Positions 33,339-42,805 of a stretch of DNA of 64,000 bases are shown piece by piece. The DNA comes from an uncultured Bacteroidales bacterium (lineage in GTDB: Bacteria; Bacteroidota; Bacteroidia; Bacteroidales; Paludibacteraceae), in NCBI GenBank assembly GCA_946404495.1, contig CAMJDT010000005.1, positions 1-64,000 of the forward strand, given 5' to 3'. The notes beneath the pieces are model-generated. The model saw only the letters and a program-made list of their open reading frames with translations, had not been told where the DNA came from and did no database searches. Positions within the stretch are counted from its first letter, which is position 1, and the number at the start of each line of letters is the position of its first letter. Both the position numbers and the translations under genes were made by a program.

Positions 33339-34558
33339 CGCTGCAAAAGATAAGATATGTGTTGATAGGCCTCCTTCTGATAGGTGGAGTAGGGCAAAGC
33401 GTGGCGCAGAATGCGACCTCGTCTCCCTCCTCTCGATTTGGATTAGGTGAACTCAACGACAATATCCCCGGTACGTTCCGCGCTATGGGAGGGGTGAGCA
33501 CGGGTATGCGTTCGCGCGTAGCCATCAACCCCTCGCAGCCCGCTTCGTATACAGGCTGTGACACATTGGCCTTTATGATGGATGTAGCCGGTAGCGTGAT
33601 GTGGACCAATTACGGTGATGCGAACGGCAAGAAGAACAAGGCGAACGGTAACTTTGAGTACCTGATGCTGCGTTTCCCGATTTATAGGCGTTATATATCC
33701 TTCTCCGCCGGCGTGATGCCGTACTCAAGTATGGGATATGATTTCGTCTTGACGGGTGCTGTAAGCGGCTACGATTATTCTGTCACGTACTATGGCGAGG
33801 GTAATATCGCGCAAGCCTACGGGGGATTGAGTTTTAATCTCTTTGACTGGGTAGCCCTTGGCGGTAACTTCTATTATATGTTCGGTTCGCTGGAGAATAT
33901 CACGGGACTCACCTTCTCTGACGGTTCTCTTTCATCCACTGTAATGTATCGTTCGATGAGTATATCCTCTTGGCGCGGACGTTATGGCATACAGGCCTTT
34001 CATACTTTCGCCAAGAAACACGACATCGTCCTCGGTGCTATCTTCGAGTCTAAGTTGCCGTTGCGTGGCGAGTACATACAATACGAATTCAATACCTTGG
34101 ACTCCGTCTTGGTTACCAGCGAAGGCTTCGACCTGCCGATGATGTGGGGGGTAGGAGCCAGTTATACGTACGATAACCGTCTCGTTGTAGCATTCGACTA
34201 TACGCAGACCAATTGGGGGGAGGCTCGCTATTTCGGTCAGACAGGTGAGTTGCGCAATAGAGGCAAATATGCCCTCGGTGTTGAATACCGCCATAACCCG
34301 TACGGTCGTAACTATGCAGAACGTGTTCGTTGGCGCGTCGGAGCCTCGCTGCAGGATCCTTATACACCTGCTACATCTGGCAAGGACTTCACCGTTTCGA
34401 TGGGATTTGGTTTCCCGCTCCGCACCTCGGCTACGCTGTTTAACGCTACGGTCGAATATACTCGGCGAACGAGTATGGCAACAGTGCAGGAGAACGTACT
34501 GAAACTGACGCTCAATGCGGCCATCAACGAGACATGGTTTATGAAACGAAAACTTTAA
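33335..34558 (+). CDS. Predicted outer-membrane beta-barrel protein
   Basis: 407 residues with a signal peptide (LIGLLLIGGVGQSVAQ). The mature protein is made of alternating aromatic-rich strands (YISFSAGVMPYSSMGYDF, VALGGNFYYMFGSL) and ends in a strand WFMKRKL, as expected for a beta-barrel. Its position directly after coaX and before a TPR protein and lptC is, to my knowledge, a recurring Bacteroidales arrangement. The substrate is unknown. Confidence 0.75.
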   Translation: MTLQKIRYVLIGLLLIGGVGQSVAQNATSSPSSRFGLGELNDNIPGTFRAMGGVSTGMRSRVAINPSQPASYTGCDTLAFMMDVAGSVMWTNYGDANGKKNKANGNFEYLMLRFPIYRRYISFSAGVMPYSSMGYDFVLTGAVSGYDYSVTYYGEGNIAQAYGGLSFNLFDWVALGGNFYYMFGSLENITGLTFSDGSLSSTVMYRSMSISSWRGRYGIQAFHTFAKKHDIVLGAIFESKLPLRGEYIQYEFNTLDSVLVTSEGFDLPMMWGVGASYTYDNRLVVAFDYTQTNWGEARYFGQTGELRNRGKYALGVEYRHNPYGRNYAERVRWRVGASLQDPYTPATSGKDFTVSMGFGFPLRTSATLFNATVEYTRRTSMATVQENVLKLTLNAAINETWFMKRKL

Positions 34559-34597
34559 TATATAATATAATAAGGAATAATTAAAACTCTTACAGAT

Positions 34598-36040
34598 ATG
34601 AATACCAAAACGATTGCTATTGCTGTATTGGCGCTGGCTGTTCCGTTTGCCGCGCTCACAGCTAAACCCAAAGATCCGAAGAAAGGGGTTGAAACCAACG
34701 AGGTATCGGCTCAGACCGCACCCGCAGTTTCCGAACCTGAAGAAGAGGCTCCTACCGTAACGGAGGAGTGCGTAGTCAATATGTCGCTCTTTAACGAAAG
34801 CTGCAAGAACAAAATGTTTGCCGAAGCTTACGAACCCTGGTGGAGTGTCTATACCACGTGTCCGAACGCCAACAAGGTCATCTATACGCAAGGCGCTAAG
34901 ATTGTAGATTGGATGTATTCCAACGCCAAGGACGAAGCAGAAAAGGAACGCCTTAGAAACCTCATCATGGAGATGCATGACAAGCGTATCAAATATTTCG
35001 GCGACGATCCGCGTTACCCGCGTGCTTATGTGCTCGGCTTGAAGGGATTGGACTATTGCCAATACTTCGAGAACGACACTCTCAAGTTGCCGGCTTACGC
35101 TTGGCTCAAGGAGTCGATTGAGAAAATCGGTCCCCAATCGCAGATCAACGTACTCGTTAAGTTCTTTGAGGTATCGCACGGTCTGTACCGCTCTGATCCC
35201 GACAAATACGGAGAACAGTATTTGGCAGACTACGCTATAGTGTCCGGCTACCTACAGAAGATATCCGAGGATCCAAAGCATAAGAATGCTTCGGCTGCTG
35301 CGCAACGTAAGGAGTATGTGGAGAACCTCTTCGCTGTATCCGGAGCTGCCAGCTGCGATAAGTTGGATGAACTGTTCGGCCCCTTCGTGGATGAACACGA
35401 GGAGATCATCGATGATCTGATGCGCGTGATTCGTCTCTATCGTCGTGTGGGATGCACAGAGTCAGACGTCTATTTCGAGGCTTCGTCTGATGCCCACAAA
35501 CTGCAACCCACCGAGGAGTCTGCTGCCGGCTGCGCATTTATGTGCCTCAAGAAAGAGGAGTGGGAGAATGCCATCGAGTATTATAAGGAGGCTATCACCC
35601 TCTGCGAAGACCCCGACGATGAAGACATTGCTGATTACTACTATCGCATTGGTATCATCTATTATGACAAGTTGCACCGCTATATGGATGCCCGTACGTA
35701 TGCTAATCGTAGTCTGGACCAGAAAGCCGGACAGGGCCGTTGCTACACGCTTATCGGACTCTGCTATGCTGCCTCCAAGCCCTATTCGGAAGCCGACTAC
35801 GGAGCTGCTAAGGCTGCAATCCTGAATAAGACCGTCTTCTGGGTAGCTGTGGATAAGTTCATCAAGGCGAAGACCATCGATCCCTCTTGCGCAGACGAAG
35901 CTAACAAACTCATCGCGTCCTACTCTAAGTACTTCCCCACCAAGGAAGAGATGTTTGACCTTCCTAATGAGTTCGGTTCGGGTACCTTTACTATAGGCGG
36001 CTGGATCAATGAGAGCACCACTTGTCGTCCTGCTAAGTAG
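34598..36040 (+). CDS. Exported TPR-like protein
   Basis: 480 residues with a signal peptide (TIAIAVLALAVPFAALTA) and an acidic, Pro/Glu-rich linker. Helical repeats of TPR type follow (WENAIEYYKEAITLC, ADYYYRIGIIYYDKLHRYMDA). It is likely a periplasmic scaffold of the envelope-assembly block with the OMP before it and LptC after it. Its 3' end overlaps lptC by 32 bp. Confidence 0.8.
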   Translation: MNTKTIAIAVLALAVPFAALTAKPKDPKKGVETNEVSAQTAPAVSEPEEEAPTVTEECVVNMSLFNESCKNKMFAEAYEPWWSVYTTCPNANKVIYTQGAKIVDWMYSNAKDEAEKERLRNLIMEMHDKRIKYFGDDPRYPRAYVLGLKGLDYCQYFENDTLKLPAYAWLKESIEKIGPQSQINVLVKFFEVSHGLYRSDPDKYGEQYLADYAIVSGYLQKISEDPKHKNASAAAQRKEYVENLFAVSGAASCDKLDELFGPFVDEHEEIIDDLMRVIRLYRRVGCTESDVYFEASSDAHKLQPTEESAAGCAFMCLKKEEWENAIEYYKEAITLCEDPDDEDIADYYYRIGIIYYDKLHRYMDARTYANRSLDQKAGQGRCYTLIGLCYAASKPYSEADYGAAKAAILNKTVFWVAVDKFIKAKTIDPSCADEANKLIASYSKYFPTKEEMFDLPNEFGSGTFTIGGWINESTTCRPAK

Positions 36041-36566
36041 TATAATCCTGCTTGCATCGTGCAGCAAGGATGTGAGATTGAGTGCCGGCGCGGTAGAAGA
36101 CCGTGCCGGCACCCCTGTACTCGATACACGTGATGTCACGACACTCATATCTGACTCTGGTGTCATCCGTTATCGCATCCAGACCGCTGTCTGGCAAATC
36201 TACGATAAGGCGGAACCCGCATACTGGGAGTTCCCTGTCGGTATCTTCCTCGAGCGATTCAACGAAGACCTATCTGTGGATGCCTCGCTGCATGCAGACT
36301 ATGCCATCTATAACCAACCTGATCAACTATGGCGCTTGGACGGTAACGTGCACGCGCTCAACCTCGAGGGAGAGGAGTTCGTGACCGAACAACTCTATTG
36401 GGATCAACGCGCTGAGCAGATCTATACCGATTCGCTCATTACCGTTACCAAGACCTCCTCCGTCATCGTAGGTGTAGGATTCGTCTCTGACCAATCGATG
36501 TCCAAATATACGATTCTGCATCCTACCGGATATTTTCCGATTGATGATGAAGAAGACCGTGAATAA
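36009..36566 (+). CDS. lptC: LPS export protein LptC
   Basis: 185 residues starting with a lipoprotein signal (LLSSIILLASC). The rest has the strand-rich LptC/OstA-like pattern: ISDSGVIRYRIQTAVWQIYD, then LHADYAIYNQPDQLWRLDGNV and EQLYWDQRAEQIYTD, typical of Bacteroidota LptC. It bridges LptBFG and LptA in lipopolysaccharide transport. The lipobox Cys implies membrane attachment by acylation instead of the transmembrane helix of E. coli LptC. Confidence 0.85.
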   Translation: MRAPLVVLLSSIILLASCSKDVRLSAGAVEDRAGTPVLDTRDVTTLISDSGVIRYRIQTAVWQIYDKAEPAYWEFPVGIFLERFNEDLSVDASLHADYAIYNQPDQLWRLDGNVHALNLEGEEFVTEQLYWDQRAEQIYTDSLITVTKTSSVIVGVGFVSDQSMSKYTILHPTGYFPIDDEEDRE

Positions 36567-36585
36567 TTGATAAATCAAGAAGAAT

Positions 36586-37326
36586 ATGCTTTTACAGAAT
36601 AAAACCGCCCTCATTACCGGCGCTGCCCGTGGCATTGGCAAGCAGATCGCGCTCTGCTTTGCTAAGGAGGGTTGTAACATCGCTTTTACCGACCTGGTCA
36701 TAGACGATGTAGCCCGTGCTACGGAGACCGAACTCACAGCACTCGGCATCATCTGCCGTGCCTATGCCTCCGATGCCTCCGACTACGATGCTGCACACGC
36801 TGTGGTAAAGCAAGTTCAGGCCGACTTTGGTCGTATCGATATATTGGTCAACAATGCTGGTATCACCCGCGATTCTCTTCTGCTCCGCATGACCGAACAA
36901 CAATGGGATGCCGTTCTTACGGTCAACCTTAAGTCGGCCTTCAATTTCATTCACTCCGTGGCTCCTATTATGCTGCGCCAACGTGCCGGCTCTATCATCT
37001 CGATGTCATCCGTGGTAGGCCTCAACGGTAATGCCGGTCAGGCTAACTATGCGGCATCCAAGGCCGGTATCATCGCGCTGACCAAATCTACAGCTAAGGA
37101 ACTTGGATCCCGAGGCGTACGCGCGAATGCGATTGCGCCTGGCTATATCCTTACCGACATGACAGCTGCGCTACCCGAAGCCGTACGTGAGGAGTTCGTT
37201 AAGATGATTCCCCTGCACCGAGGCGGTACGCCTCAAGAGGTGGCTAACGTTGCCCTTTTCCTCGCCTCAGACCTCTCGTCTTACGTCTCCGGCGAAGTGA
37301 TTCAGGTTAACGGCGCGATGGCCTAA
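36586..37326 (+). CDS. fabG: 3-oxoacyl-ACP reductase FabG
   Basis: 246 residues of the short-chain dehydrogenase family. NADP motif TGAARGIG near the N-terminus, NNAGITRDSLLLRM, catalytic Ser in SMSSVVG and YxxxK in YAASKAG are all present, and the sequence ends GEVIQVNGAMA as FabG does. It reduces 3-oxoacyl-ACP in fatty acid elongation. It ends the 30.4-37.3 kb run and is followed by a terminator. Confidence 0.93.
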   Translation: MLLQNKTALITGAARGIGKQIALCFAKEGCNIAFTDLVIDDVARATETELTALGIICRAYASDASDYDAAHAVVKQVQADFGRIDILVNNAGITRDSLLLRMTEQQWDAVLTVNLKSAFNFIHSVAPIMLRQRAGSIISMSSVVGLNGNAGQANYAASKAGIIALTKSTAKELGSRGVRANAIAPGYILTDMTAALPEAVREEFVKMIPLHRGGTPQEVANVALFLASDLSSYVSGEVIQVNGAMA

Positions 37327-37350
37327 TCATTGCATGGAATAAATTATAAA

Positions 37351-37384
37351 AAAATACCCGGCGTATTACAACGTCGGGTATTTT
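37351..37384. terminator. Bidirectional terminator between fabG and the 37.4-kb gene
   Basis: AAAATACCCGGCG pairs with CGTCGGGTATTTT (one G-T wobble), with A/T tracts on both sides, between two convergent genes. Confidence 0.85.
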
Positions 37385-37416
37385 AATTTTATAACAAAAT
37401 TTAAGACAAATATTAT

Positions 37417-37782
37417 TTAACGCTTCACAGCGATTCTTCTCTTTATCGCGATTCCTCCTGCCATCATCAGCGCAAAGAGGAAAAGAATAGTCGGTTCGCC
37501 GATGGGGAATTCGTCTGATTTGCCAGTTTCAGCACCTGTATCAAATCCTCGATTCGGCCCGTTTGGATTGATGTCAATCACCTCATCGTATGTAGTCGAT
37601 GCGATACTCGGTACGGCAGTAGCCCCGATAGGCGACAGATTTCCGGATCCATCTTGCGTCTGGAAGCCCTCAATGTAAGTCTGATCGTACTGCGTACCTT
37701 TGTGGTGCGTACCATATGTCTGAGCAGCCGCCGAAATAGCGACTAATACCATAAAATATGTCAAAAAAACGATTCTTTTCAT
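37417..37782 (-). CDS. Small exported protein with C-terminal membrane/basic tail
   Basis: 121 residues from the ATG at 37782; the longer track ORF crosses the promoter and is not used. A signal peptide (RIVFLTYFMVLVAISAAAQ) is followed by a short Gly/Thr/Asn-rich region, then PIGEP, a hydrophobic helix (TILFLFALMMAGGIA) and a basic end (KRRIAVKR). This motif-helix-basic order looks like a C-terminal sorting signal of the exosortase/sortase type. I recognise no domain in the mature part. Confidence 0.7.
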   Translation of the reverse strand: MKRIVFLTYFMVLVAISAAAQTYGTHHKGTQYDQTYIEGFQTQDGSGNLSPIGATAVPSIASTTYDEVIDINPNGPNRGFDTGAETGKSDEFPIGEPTILFLFALMMAGGIAIKRRIAVKR

Positions 37783-37803
37783 CAATTCAACCAAAATTCG
37801 TTG

Positions 37804-37835
37804 CAAAGGTAGCCTTTTTTTTTGATATATACAAA
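37804..37835 (-). promoter_or_regulatory. Promoter of the small exported protein
   Basis: Minus-strand TTTG, a 20-nt spacer beginning TATATATCAAAAAAAAA, and TACCTTTG. It is divergent from the amylase promoter 27 bp away. Confidence 0.8.
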
Positions 37836-37861
37836 TATTTTTGCAAAAAAATGAGAAAAAA

Positions 37862-37893
37862 GTTGCATATATGCAATATTTTTTGTAATTTTG
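37862..37893 (+). promoter_or_regulatory. Promoter of the amylase operon
   Basis: GTTG at -33, a 20-nt spacer and TAATTTTG. The -33 region forms TTGCATATATGCAA, a perfect palindrome. Confidence 0.72.
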
Positions 37894-37934
37894 CGCTCGA
37901 AAAGAGAAAAAATGACTCAAAAACAAAGATACGT

Positions 37935-39773
37935 ATGAAAAAAACAGTTCTTTTTGTCCTGCTATTCGCTACCTCGCTGGCGGCTGCAGCAATCAATGTG
38001 AAACGTGTGGAACCTCTCTCTTGGTGGACGGGAATGAAGATGCCCCTTACCCTGATGGTTTATGGTGAAGATTTGGCTGACGCGCAAGTCTCTATCGAAC
38101 TCATCGATGGCAAGAAATTGATTGCCGACCAGAAGGGTCTGCTCTACAACGGTCAGCATAATGCCGAGAGCCGGAACTACCTCTTCATCGACCTCGATGT
38201 GCGCAAGGAGGGTACGTATAAAATCACGATGAAGAAAGGAAAAAAGACCACTTCGTTCAACTATGTCATCTCCGCTCGTCGCGATACGAAGGGTAGGGAG
38301 TCGTTCTCGTCGAAGGACGTAGTCTATCTCATCACGCCCGACCGCTTCCGTGACGGTGATCCTGCTAACAACAGTGCGCCGGATATGCTTGAAGTGACCG
38401 ATAAAAACAATATCCACGGTCGTCAGGGAGGTGATATACAAGGTATCATTGACGAGCTCGACCATATCGTGGAGACCGGCGCTACCGCCATCTGGCCTAC
38501 GCCGCTTACCGTTGATAACGATCGCACTTTCTCGTACCACGGATATGCCTGCTCCGATTACTATCATATTGACCCCCGCTTTGGTACGAACGAGCTGTAT
38601 TGCCAACTCGTGGAGCAAGCACACAAGAAGGGTATCAAAATGATTTGGGACGTAGTGACGAATCACAGCGGAACGACGCATTGGTGGTGGAAAGATCTGC
38701 CGTATAAGGATTGGGTGCATCAGTTCAATGAATATACCGGTACCAACAATGCCTTCACGACCTGGTACGATCCCAACGCTTCACAGTATGACTGCCACGT
38801 CAACGCGGAAGGGTGGTTTGATCATCATATGGCCGATATGAACCTCGATAATCCCGATCTGCTGCATTATTTCCAGCAGTGGGCTATCTGGTGGATTGAG
38901 TATGCCAATCTGGACGGCTTGCGTGTAGATACGTATCCGTATAATGAAAAGGAGCCGATGTCGCAGTGGTGTGCAGCCGTGCGTAGAGAGTATCCTTGGA
39001 TCAATATCGTAGGCGAGTGCTGGACACGTCCCGCCAGCGCCGTAGCATATTGGCAGGCTGATGCCAAGAACTTTGACGGCTTCAATTCCAATCTGCCTAC
39101 CGTGATGGACTTCCCTGTAGAGGAGGCTATCCGTCAGGCACTCGAGAACGACGGACAAGGTTGGGGTAATGGTATGACACGCGTTTACGACGCCCTTGCT
39201 ATGGACGGACTCTATGCCAATACCAATAATCTGCTCGTCTTTGTTGGCAATCACGACATGGATCGCTTTGCCGATGTAGTCAAGGACAACGACTTGCGTC
39301 GTGTGCTCATTGGGCATGTGCTGATGGCTACGCTTCGTGGTATCCCGCAACTCTATGCGGGCGACGAGTATGGCCAGCGTAGCAAGGATATCACGACCGG
39401 TCACTCCGGCCTGCGTCAACCTCTGCCTTCTAAGGGCGAACTAAGTGATTCGCAACTCAAACTCTATGAGCAGATATCGCATCTGTTGAATTGGCGCAAG
39501 GGCGAACCCGCTATTTGGAACGGCCGTACGATGCATTTCATGAGTCGTGACAACACCTACGCCTATTTCCGTTATCTCGACAACGAGGCTGTATTCGTTT
39601 ATATCAACGCTTCTGACGAGACGCGTCTGATTCCCGTGGAGCACTACGCTGAGATTTTGCCCAAATACAATCGGGTAGGCTACGAGGTGCTGACCAACCG
39701 CGAGATCGATTTCGGTAAGAAAGAGTTAGCAGTTGAGCCGCTGAGCGTGATAGTCGTTAAGTTGAAGAAATGA
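37935..39773 (+). CDS. GH13 alpha-amylase family enzyme (neopullulanase/cyclomaltodextrinase-like), exported
   Basis: 612 residues from the ATG at 37935; the track ORF start at 37758 precedes the promoter. A signal peptide (VLFVLLFATSLAAAA) is followed by an N-terminal Ig-like domain (about 20-110) as in cyclomaltodextrinases. The GH13 barrel follows with DVVTNH (D239), the nucleophile in GLRVDTYPY (D332), the acid/base in VGECW (E361) and FVGNHDM (D441). It would hydrolyse alpha-1,4 glucans or maltodextrins in the periplasm. The glucokinase gene downstream would phosphorylate the glucose released. Confidence 0.92.
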   Translation: MKKTVLFVLLFATSLAAAAINVKRVEPLSWWTGMKMPLTLMVYGEDLADAQVSIELIDGKKLIADQKGLLYNGQHNAESRNYLFIDLDVRKEGTYKITMKKGKKTTSFNYVISARRDTKGRESFSSKDVVYLITPDRFRDGDPANNSAPDMLEVTDKNNIHGRQGGDIQGIIDELDHIVETGATAIWPTPLTVDNDRTFSYHGYACSDYYHIDPRFGTNELYCQLVEQAHKKGIKMIWDVVTNHSGTTHWWWKDLPYKDWVHQFNEYTGTNNAFTTWYDPNASQYDCHVNAEGWFDHHMADMNLDNPDLLHYFQQWAIWWIEYANLDGLRVDTYPYNEKEPMSQWCAAVRREYPWINIVGECWTRPASAVAYWQADAKNFDGFNSNLPTVMDFPVEEAIRQALENDGQGWGNGMTRVYDALAMDGLYANTNNLLVFVGNHDMDRFADVVKDNDLRRVLIGHVLMATLRGIPQLYAGDEYGQRSKDITTGHSGLRQPLPSKGELSDSQLKLYEQISHLLNWRKGEPAIWNGRTMHFMSRDNTYAYFRYLDNEAVFVYINASDETRLIPVEHYAEILPKYNRVGYEVLTNREIDFGKKELAVEPLSVIVVKLKK

Positions 39774-41812
39774 TGAAGCGCACTCTCGTACTGATATTGC
39801 TTGCTTTGCCGTTCGGGTTACACGCGGACTTATTGAGTGACCTGCTTAAGGGCGAATACAATGCTGAGACTCTTGCGGCTGATAAGCAGGACTCCATCCT
39901 TGCTACGATGGTAAAGTCGCCCGAAGAACCCTGCCGCTATCGCTTGGAGTATGAGAACAAGGTTGGATTGTTCCGTCACTCCTTCGTAGCAGATTGGTAT
40001 CTGGTGGATAACGAGAAAGGTACGCGTACCCACCTTAGCGACGGCCCCGTTCGCGACGCGGTTCTCTCGCCTAACGGAAAGTACGTGGCATACGCCAAGG
40101 CGAATAACCTCTATGTCTATAAGACCGACTTCAATACGGAGATAGCGGTTACTGCAGACGAGAACCCTGAGATCATCAACGGTACCGCCGATTGGCTTTA
40201 CGAGGAGGAGTTTGCCATCACCTGTCTCTTTGCTTTCTCGCCTGATAGCAAGCTGCTGGCCTTTGTTAAACTCGATGAGACCGAAGTACCCTCGTTCTGC
40301 TGGCAGGATTACTTCAATACGAACGAGCAACCGTTGCGTTATCCCGAGCTCGACTGCTTGCGTTATCCCAAAGCCGGCGATCCGAATGCTCAGGCATCCG
40401 TGTGCGTGTATGATATTTTATATAAAGGTGTCAAGACGATGCAGACGGGCGAACTGGAGGACGGATACCTGCCGCGTATCTTCTGGCAAGGTGAGAATCT
40501 CATTATCGAGAAGATGAACCGCGACCAGAATCGCTTGGAACTTCTATCCGGCAATCCCAAGACTACTATCTGCCGTCCGCTCTATCGCGAGCAGAGTGAC
40601 AAGTACTATGTGGATTACAGCTTCGTGGATCAATGGTTGTGGCTCGCTGACGGACGCTTTATCGTAATGAGCGAAAAGAGCGGTTGGGCAGCAGCCTATC
40701 TCTATAGCGCAGACGGAACGGAGCTGAAGCAACTGACGCCCGACGGCATAGACCTGACTGCCCTCTACGGCATAGATGAGAAAGCCGGCAAACTATACTA
40801 TCAGGCTGCCGTTACTCCGATGGAGCGGCAGGCTTTCGTGGTCGATATCAAGAAAGGTGCCATCACGCGTCTGACTGTAGAGGCCGGTACACACGACCTG
40901 CGTTTCTCGTCCGATATGAAATACTATATCGACTGCTATCAAAGTGTAACGACTCCTAATCGCTATACCCTCTATCGTGCGGACGGCAAACTCGTACGCG
41001 AACTGCTCAACAACGATGCCTTGCAGCAACGTTGGGAGGCCCTTGCGCTGCCTAAGACCGAGTTTACCCGTATTCCAACCGAACGCGGCGATACGCTCAA
41101 TGCGTATACCATCATGCCTACCGATATGCAGGAGGGTAAGCAGTATCCCGTTATCCTGATTCAATATAGCGGTCCCGGCAGTCAGCGTGTGCTCAACCGT
41201 TGGCGCAAGCGTTGGGGAACCTATCTCGCTACGCAAGGCTATATCGTCGTAGATGCCGATGGCCGTGGCACAGCATGTCGCGGACGTCAATGGTGTAACG
41301 AGACCTATATGAACTTAGGTCAGAAAGAGGCGGAAGATCAGATCAGCGTAGCGCGCTATATCGGTCGCATGCCTTATGCTGACTCTACACGCATCGCAAT
41401 GATAGGGTGGAGCTACGGAGGTTTCCAGACGATACGGACGATGTCGGAATATAATAGCCCGATTCGCTGTGGTATCGCAATTGCACCCGTCATCGACTGG
41501 CGACTCTACGATAGCGCTTACACAGAACGCTATATGCGTCGTCCGCAGGTGAATGATTGGGGCTACGATCATGCCGACCTTACGTTGCGTGCTCGTGACC
41601 TGAATGGCAAACTGCTCATCGTGCACGGATTGGCTGACGATAATGTGCATGCGCAGAATACCTTGCTCTATATTGATGCCTTGGTGCAGGCCGGTAAGCA
41701 GTTTGAGATGCAACTCTATCCCGACGACAATCATTTCCTGCGTCGTCGCGCGAACTACGAGCATTTGCACAGACGACTGATGCTGTTCCTGAACGAAAAT
41801 CTGGCACATTAA
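39770..41812 (+). CDS. Dipeptidyl-peptidase IV-like S9 serine peptidase
   Basis: 680 residues with a signal peptide (TLVLILLALPFGLHA). An N-terminal beta-propeller (about 30-430) is followed by an alpha/beta hydrolase domain. The catalytic triad is Ser in GWSYGGF (S548), Asp in GLADDN (D623/624) and His in DDNHFL (H655). The paired Glu motif WLYEEEFAI, used by DPP IV to bind the N-terminus, is present. It removes dipeptides from peptides. The start overlaps the amylase stop by 4 bp. Confidence 0.92.
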   Translation: MMKRTLVLILLALPFGLHADLLSDLLKGEYNAETLAADKQDSILATMVKSPEEPCRYRLEYENKVGLFRHSFVADWYLVDNEKGTRTHLSDGPVRDAVLSPNGKYVAYAKANNLYVYKTDFNTEIAVTADENPEIINGTADWLYEEEFAITCLFAFSPDSKLLAFVKLDETEVPSFCWQDYFNTNEQPLRYPELDCLRYPKAGDPNAQASVCVYDILYKGVKTMQTGELEDGYLPRIFWQGENLIIEKMNRDQNRLELLSGNPKTTICRPLYREQSDKYYVDYSFVDQWLWLADGRFIVMSEKSGWAAAYLYSADGTELKQLTPDGIDLTALYGIDEKAGKLYYQAAVTPMERQAFVVDIKKGAITRLTVEAGTHDLRFSSDMKYYIDCYQSVTTPNRYTLYRADGKLVRELLNNDALQQRWEALALPKTEFTRIPTERGDTLNAYTIMPTDMQEGKQYPVILIQYSGPGSQRVLNRWRKRWGTYLATQGYIVVDADGRGTACRGRQWCNETYMNLGQKEAEDQISVARYIGRMPYADSTRIAMIGWSYGGFQTIRTMSEYNSPIRCGIAIAPVIDWRLYDSAYTERYMRRPQVNDWGYDHADLTLRARDLNGKLLIVHGLADDNVHAQNTLLYIDALVQAGKQFEMQLYPDDNHFLRRRANYEHLHRRLMLFLNENLAH

Positions 41813-41848
41813 TATTGTATAATAAATTAACCAATAAATATTTGTATT

Positions 41849-42805
41849 ATGGAAAAACCGTATGTTTTAGGTCTTGATATGGGCGGAACAAATTCCGTAT
41901 TGGGTATCGTAGATGCTCGCGGTCAGGTGATTTCCCGTATCTCTATTAAAACACAGCAGTACAAGGACATCAACGTCTATGTTGACACCTTGTACGAAGA
42001 AGCAACTAAGATTGTGGATCCTATCGGCGGATTCGAGATGATTCGCGGTATTGGTGCGGGCGCTCCTAACGCCAATTACTACACCGGTAACATTGAGCAG
42101 GCTCCTAATCTGCCGTGGAAGGGCATCGTTCCTTTTGCAGAGTTGCTCTCCAAGCGTTTTGGTATGCCGGCGCATATCACCAACGACGCCAACGCAGCCG
42201 CAATGGGTGAGATGATCTACGGTGCTGCTCGTGGCATGAAGGACTTCATCATGATCACCTTAGGTACCGGTGTAGGTGGCGGTGTTGTAGTGGACGGTAA
42301 GGTGCTCTACGGTCATGACGGTTTTGCCGGTGAGTTGGGTCACGTGACGGTGGATTACTCCGAGAACGCCCGCATGTGCGGTTGCGGTCATAAGGGCCAC
42401 CTGGAGGCATATGCTTCTGCTACAGGTGTGGCACGTACGGCTAAGGAGATCGTGACCACTACGAAGAAGAAAACCCTGCTTCGTGACCTCGATCCCGACC
42501 AGATTACTTCAAAGGATGTGTTTGATGCAGCAGAGAAAGGCGATGTCGTAGCCAAGGAGATCTTCGACTACACCGGTATGATGCTGGGTCGCGCTTTTGC
42601 CGACTTCATCCATTTCTCCGCTCCCGAGGCCATCATCCTCTTTGGCGGTCTGACCAAAGCCGGTAAGTATATCCTCGATCCGGTCGTAAAGGCGATGAAT
42701 GACAATGTCATGACCATCTGGAAGGATAAGGTCAAAGTGATGTTCTCCGATCTAAAAGAGGCTGACGCCGCCGTCCTTGGCGCATCGGCATTAGCTTGGG
42801 AGTAA
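41849..42805 (+). CDS. ROK-family glucokinase
   Basis: 318 residues. The ATP motif LGLDMGGTNSVLGIVD, the glucose-binding site around TNDANAAAMGE, and the ROK zinc/consensus motif CGCGHKGHLEAYAS are present. It would phosphorylate glucose, consistent with its position after the amylase gene. Its stop overlaps the next start (TAATG). Confidence 0.92.
   Translation: MEKPYVLGLDMGGTNSVLGIVDARGQVISRISIKTQQYKDINVYVDTLYEEATKIVDPIGGFEMIRGIGAGAPNANYYTGNIEQAPNLPWKGIVPFAELLSKRFGMPAHITNDANAAAMGEMIYGAARGMKDFIMITLGTGVGGGVVVDGKVLYGHDGFAGELGHVTVDYSENARMCGCGHKGHLEAYASATGVARTAKEIVTTTKKKTLLRDLDPDQITSKDVFDAAEKGDVVAKEIFDYTGMMLGRAFADFIHFSAPEAIILFGGLTKAGKYILDPVVKAMNDNVMTIWKDKVKVMFSDLKEADAAVLGASALAWE

Noticed and set aside
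34556-34569. Possible heptamer array after the OMP gene
   Set aside because: Only two TAATATA units in AT-rich sequence; chance is a sufficient explanation.
37758-37934. Upstream extension of the amylase ORF
   Set aside because: It crosses the divergent promoter region; a clean signal peptide begins at 37935.
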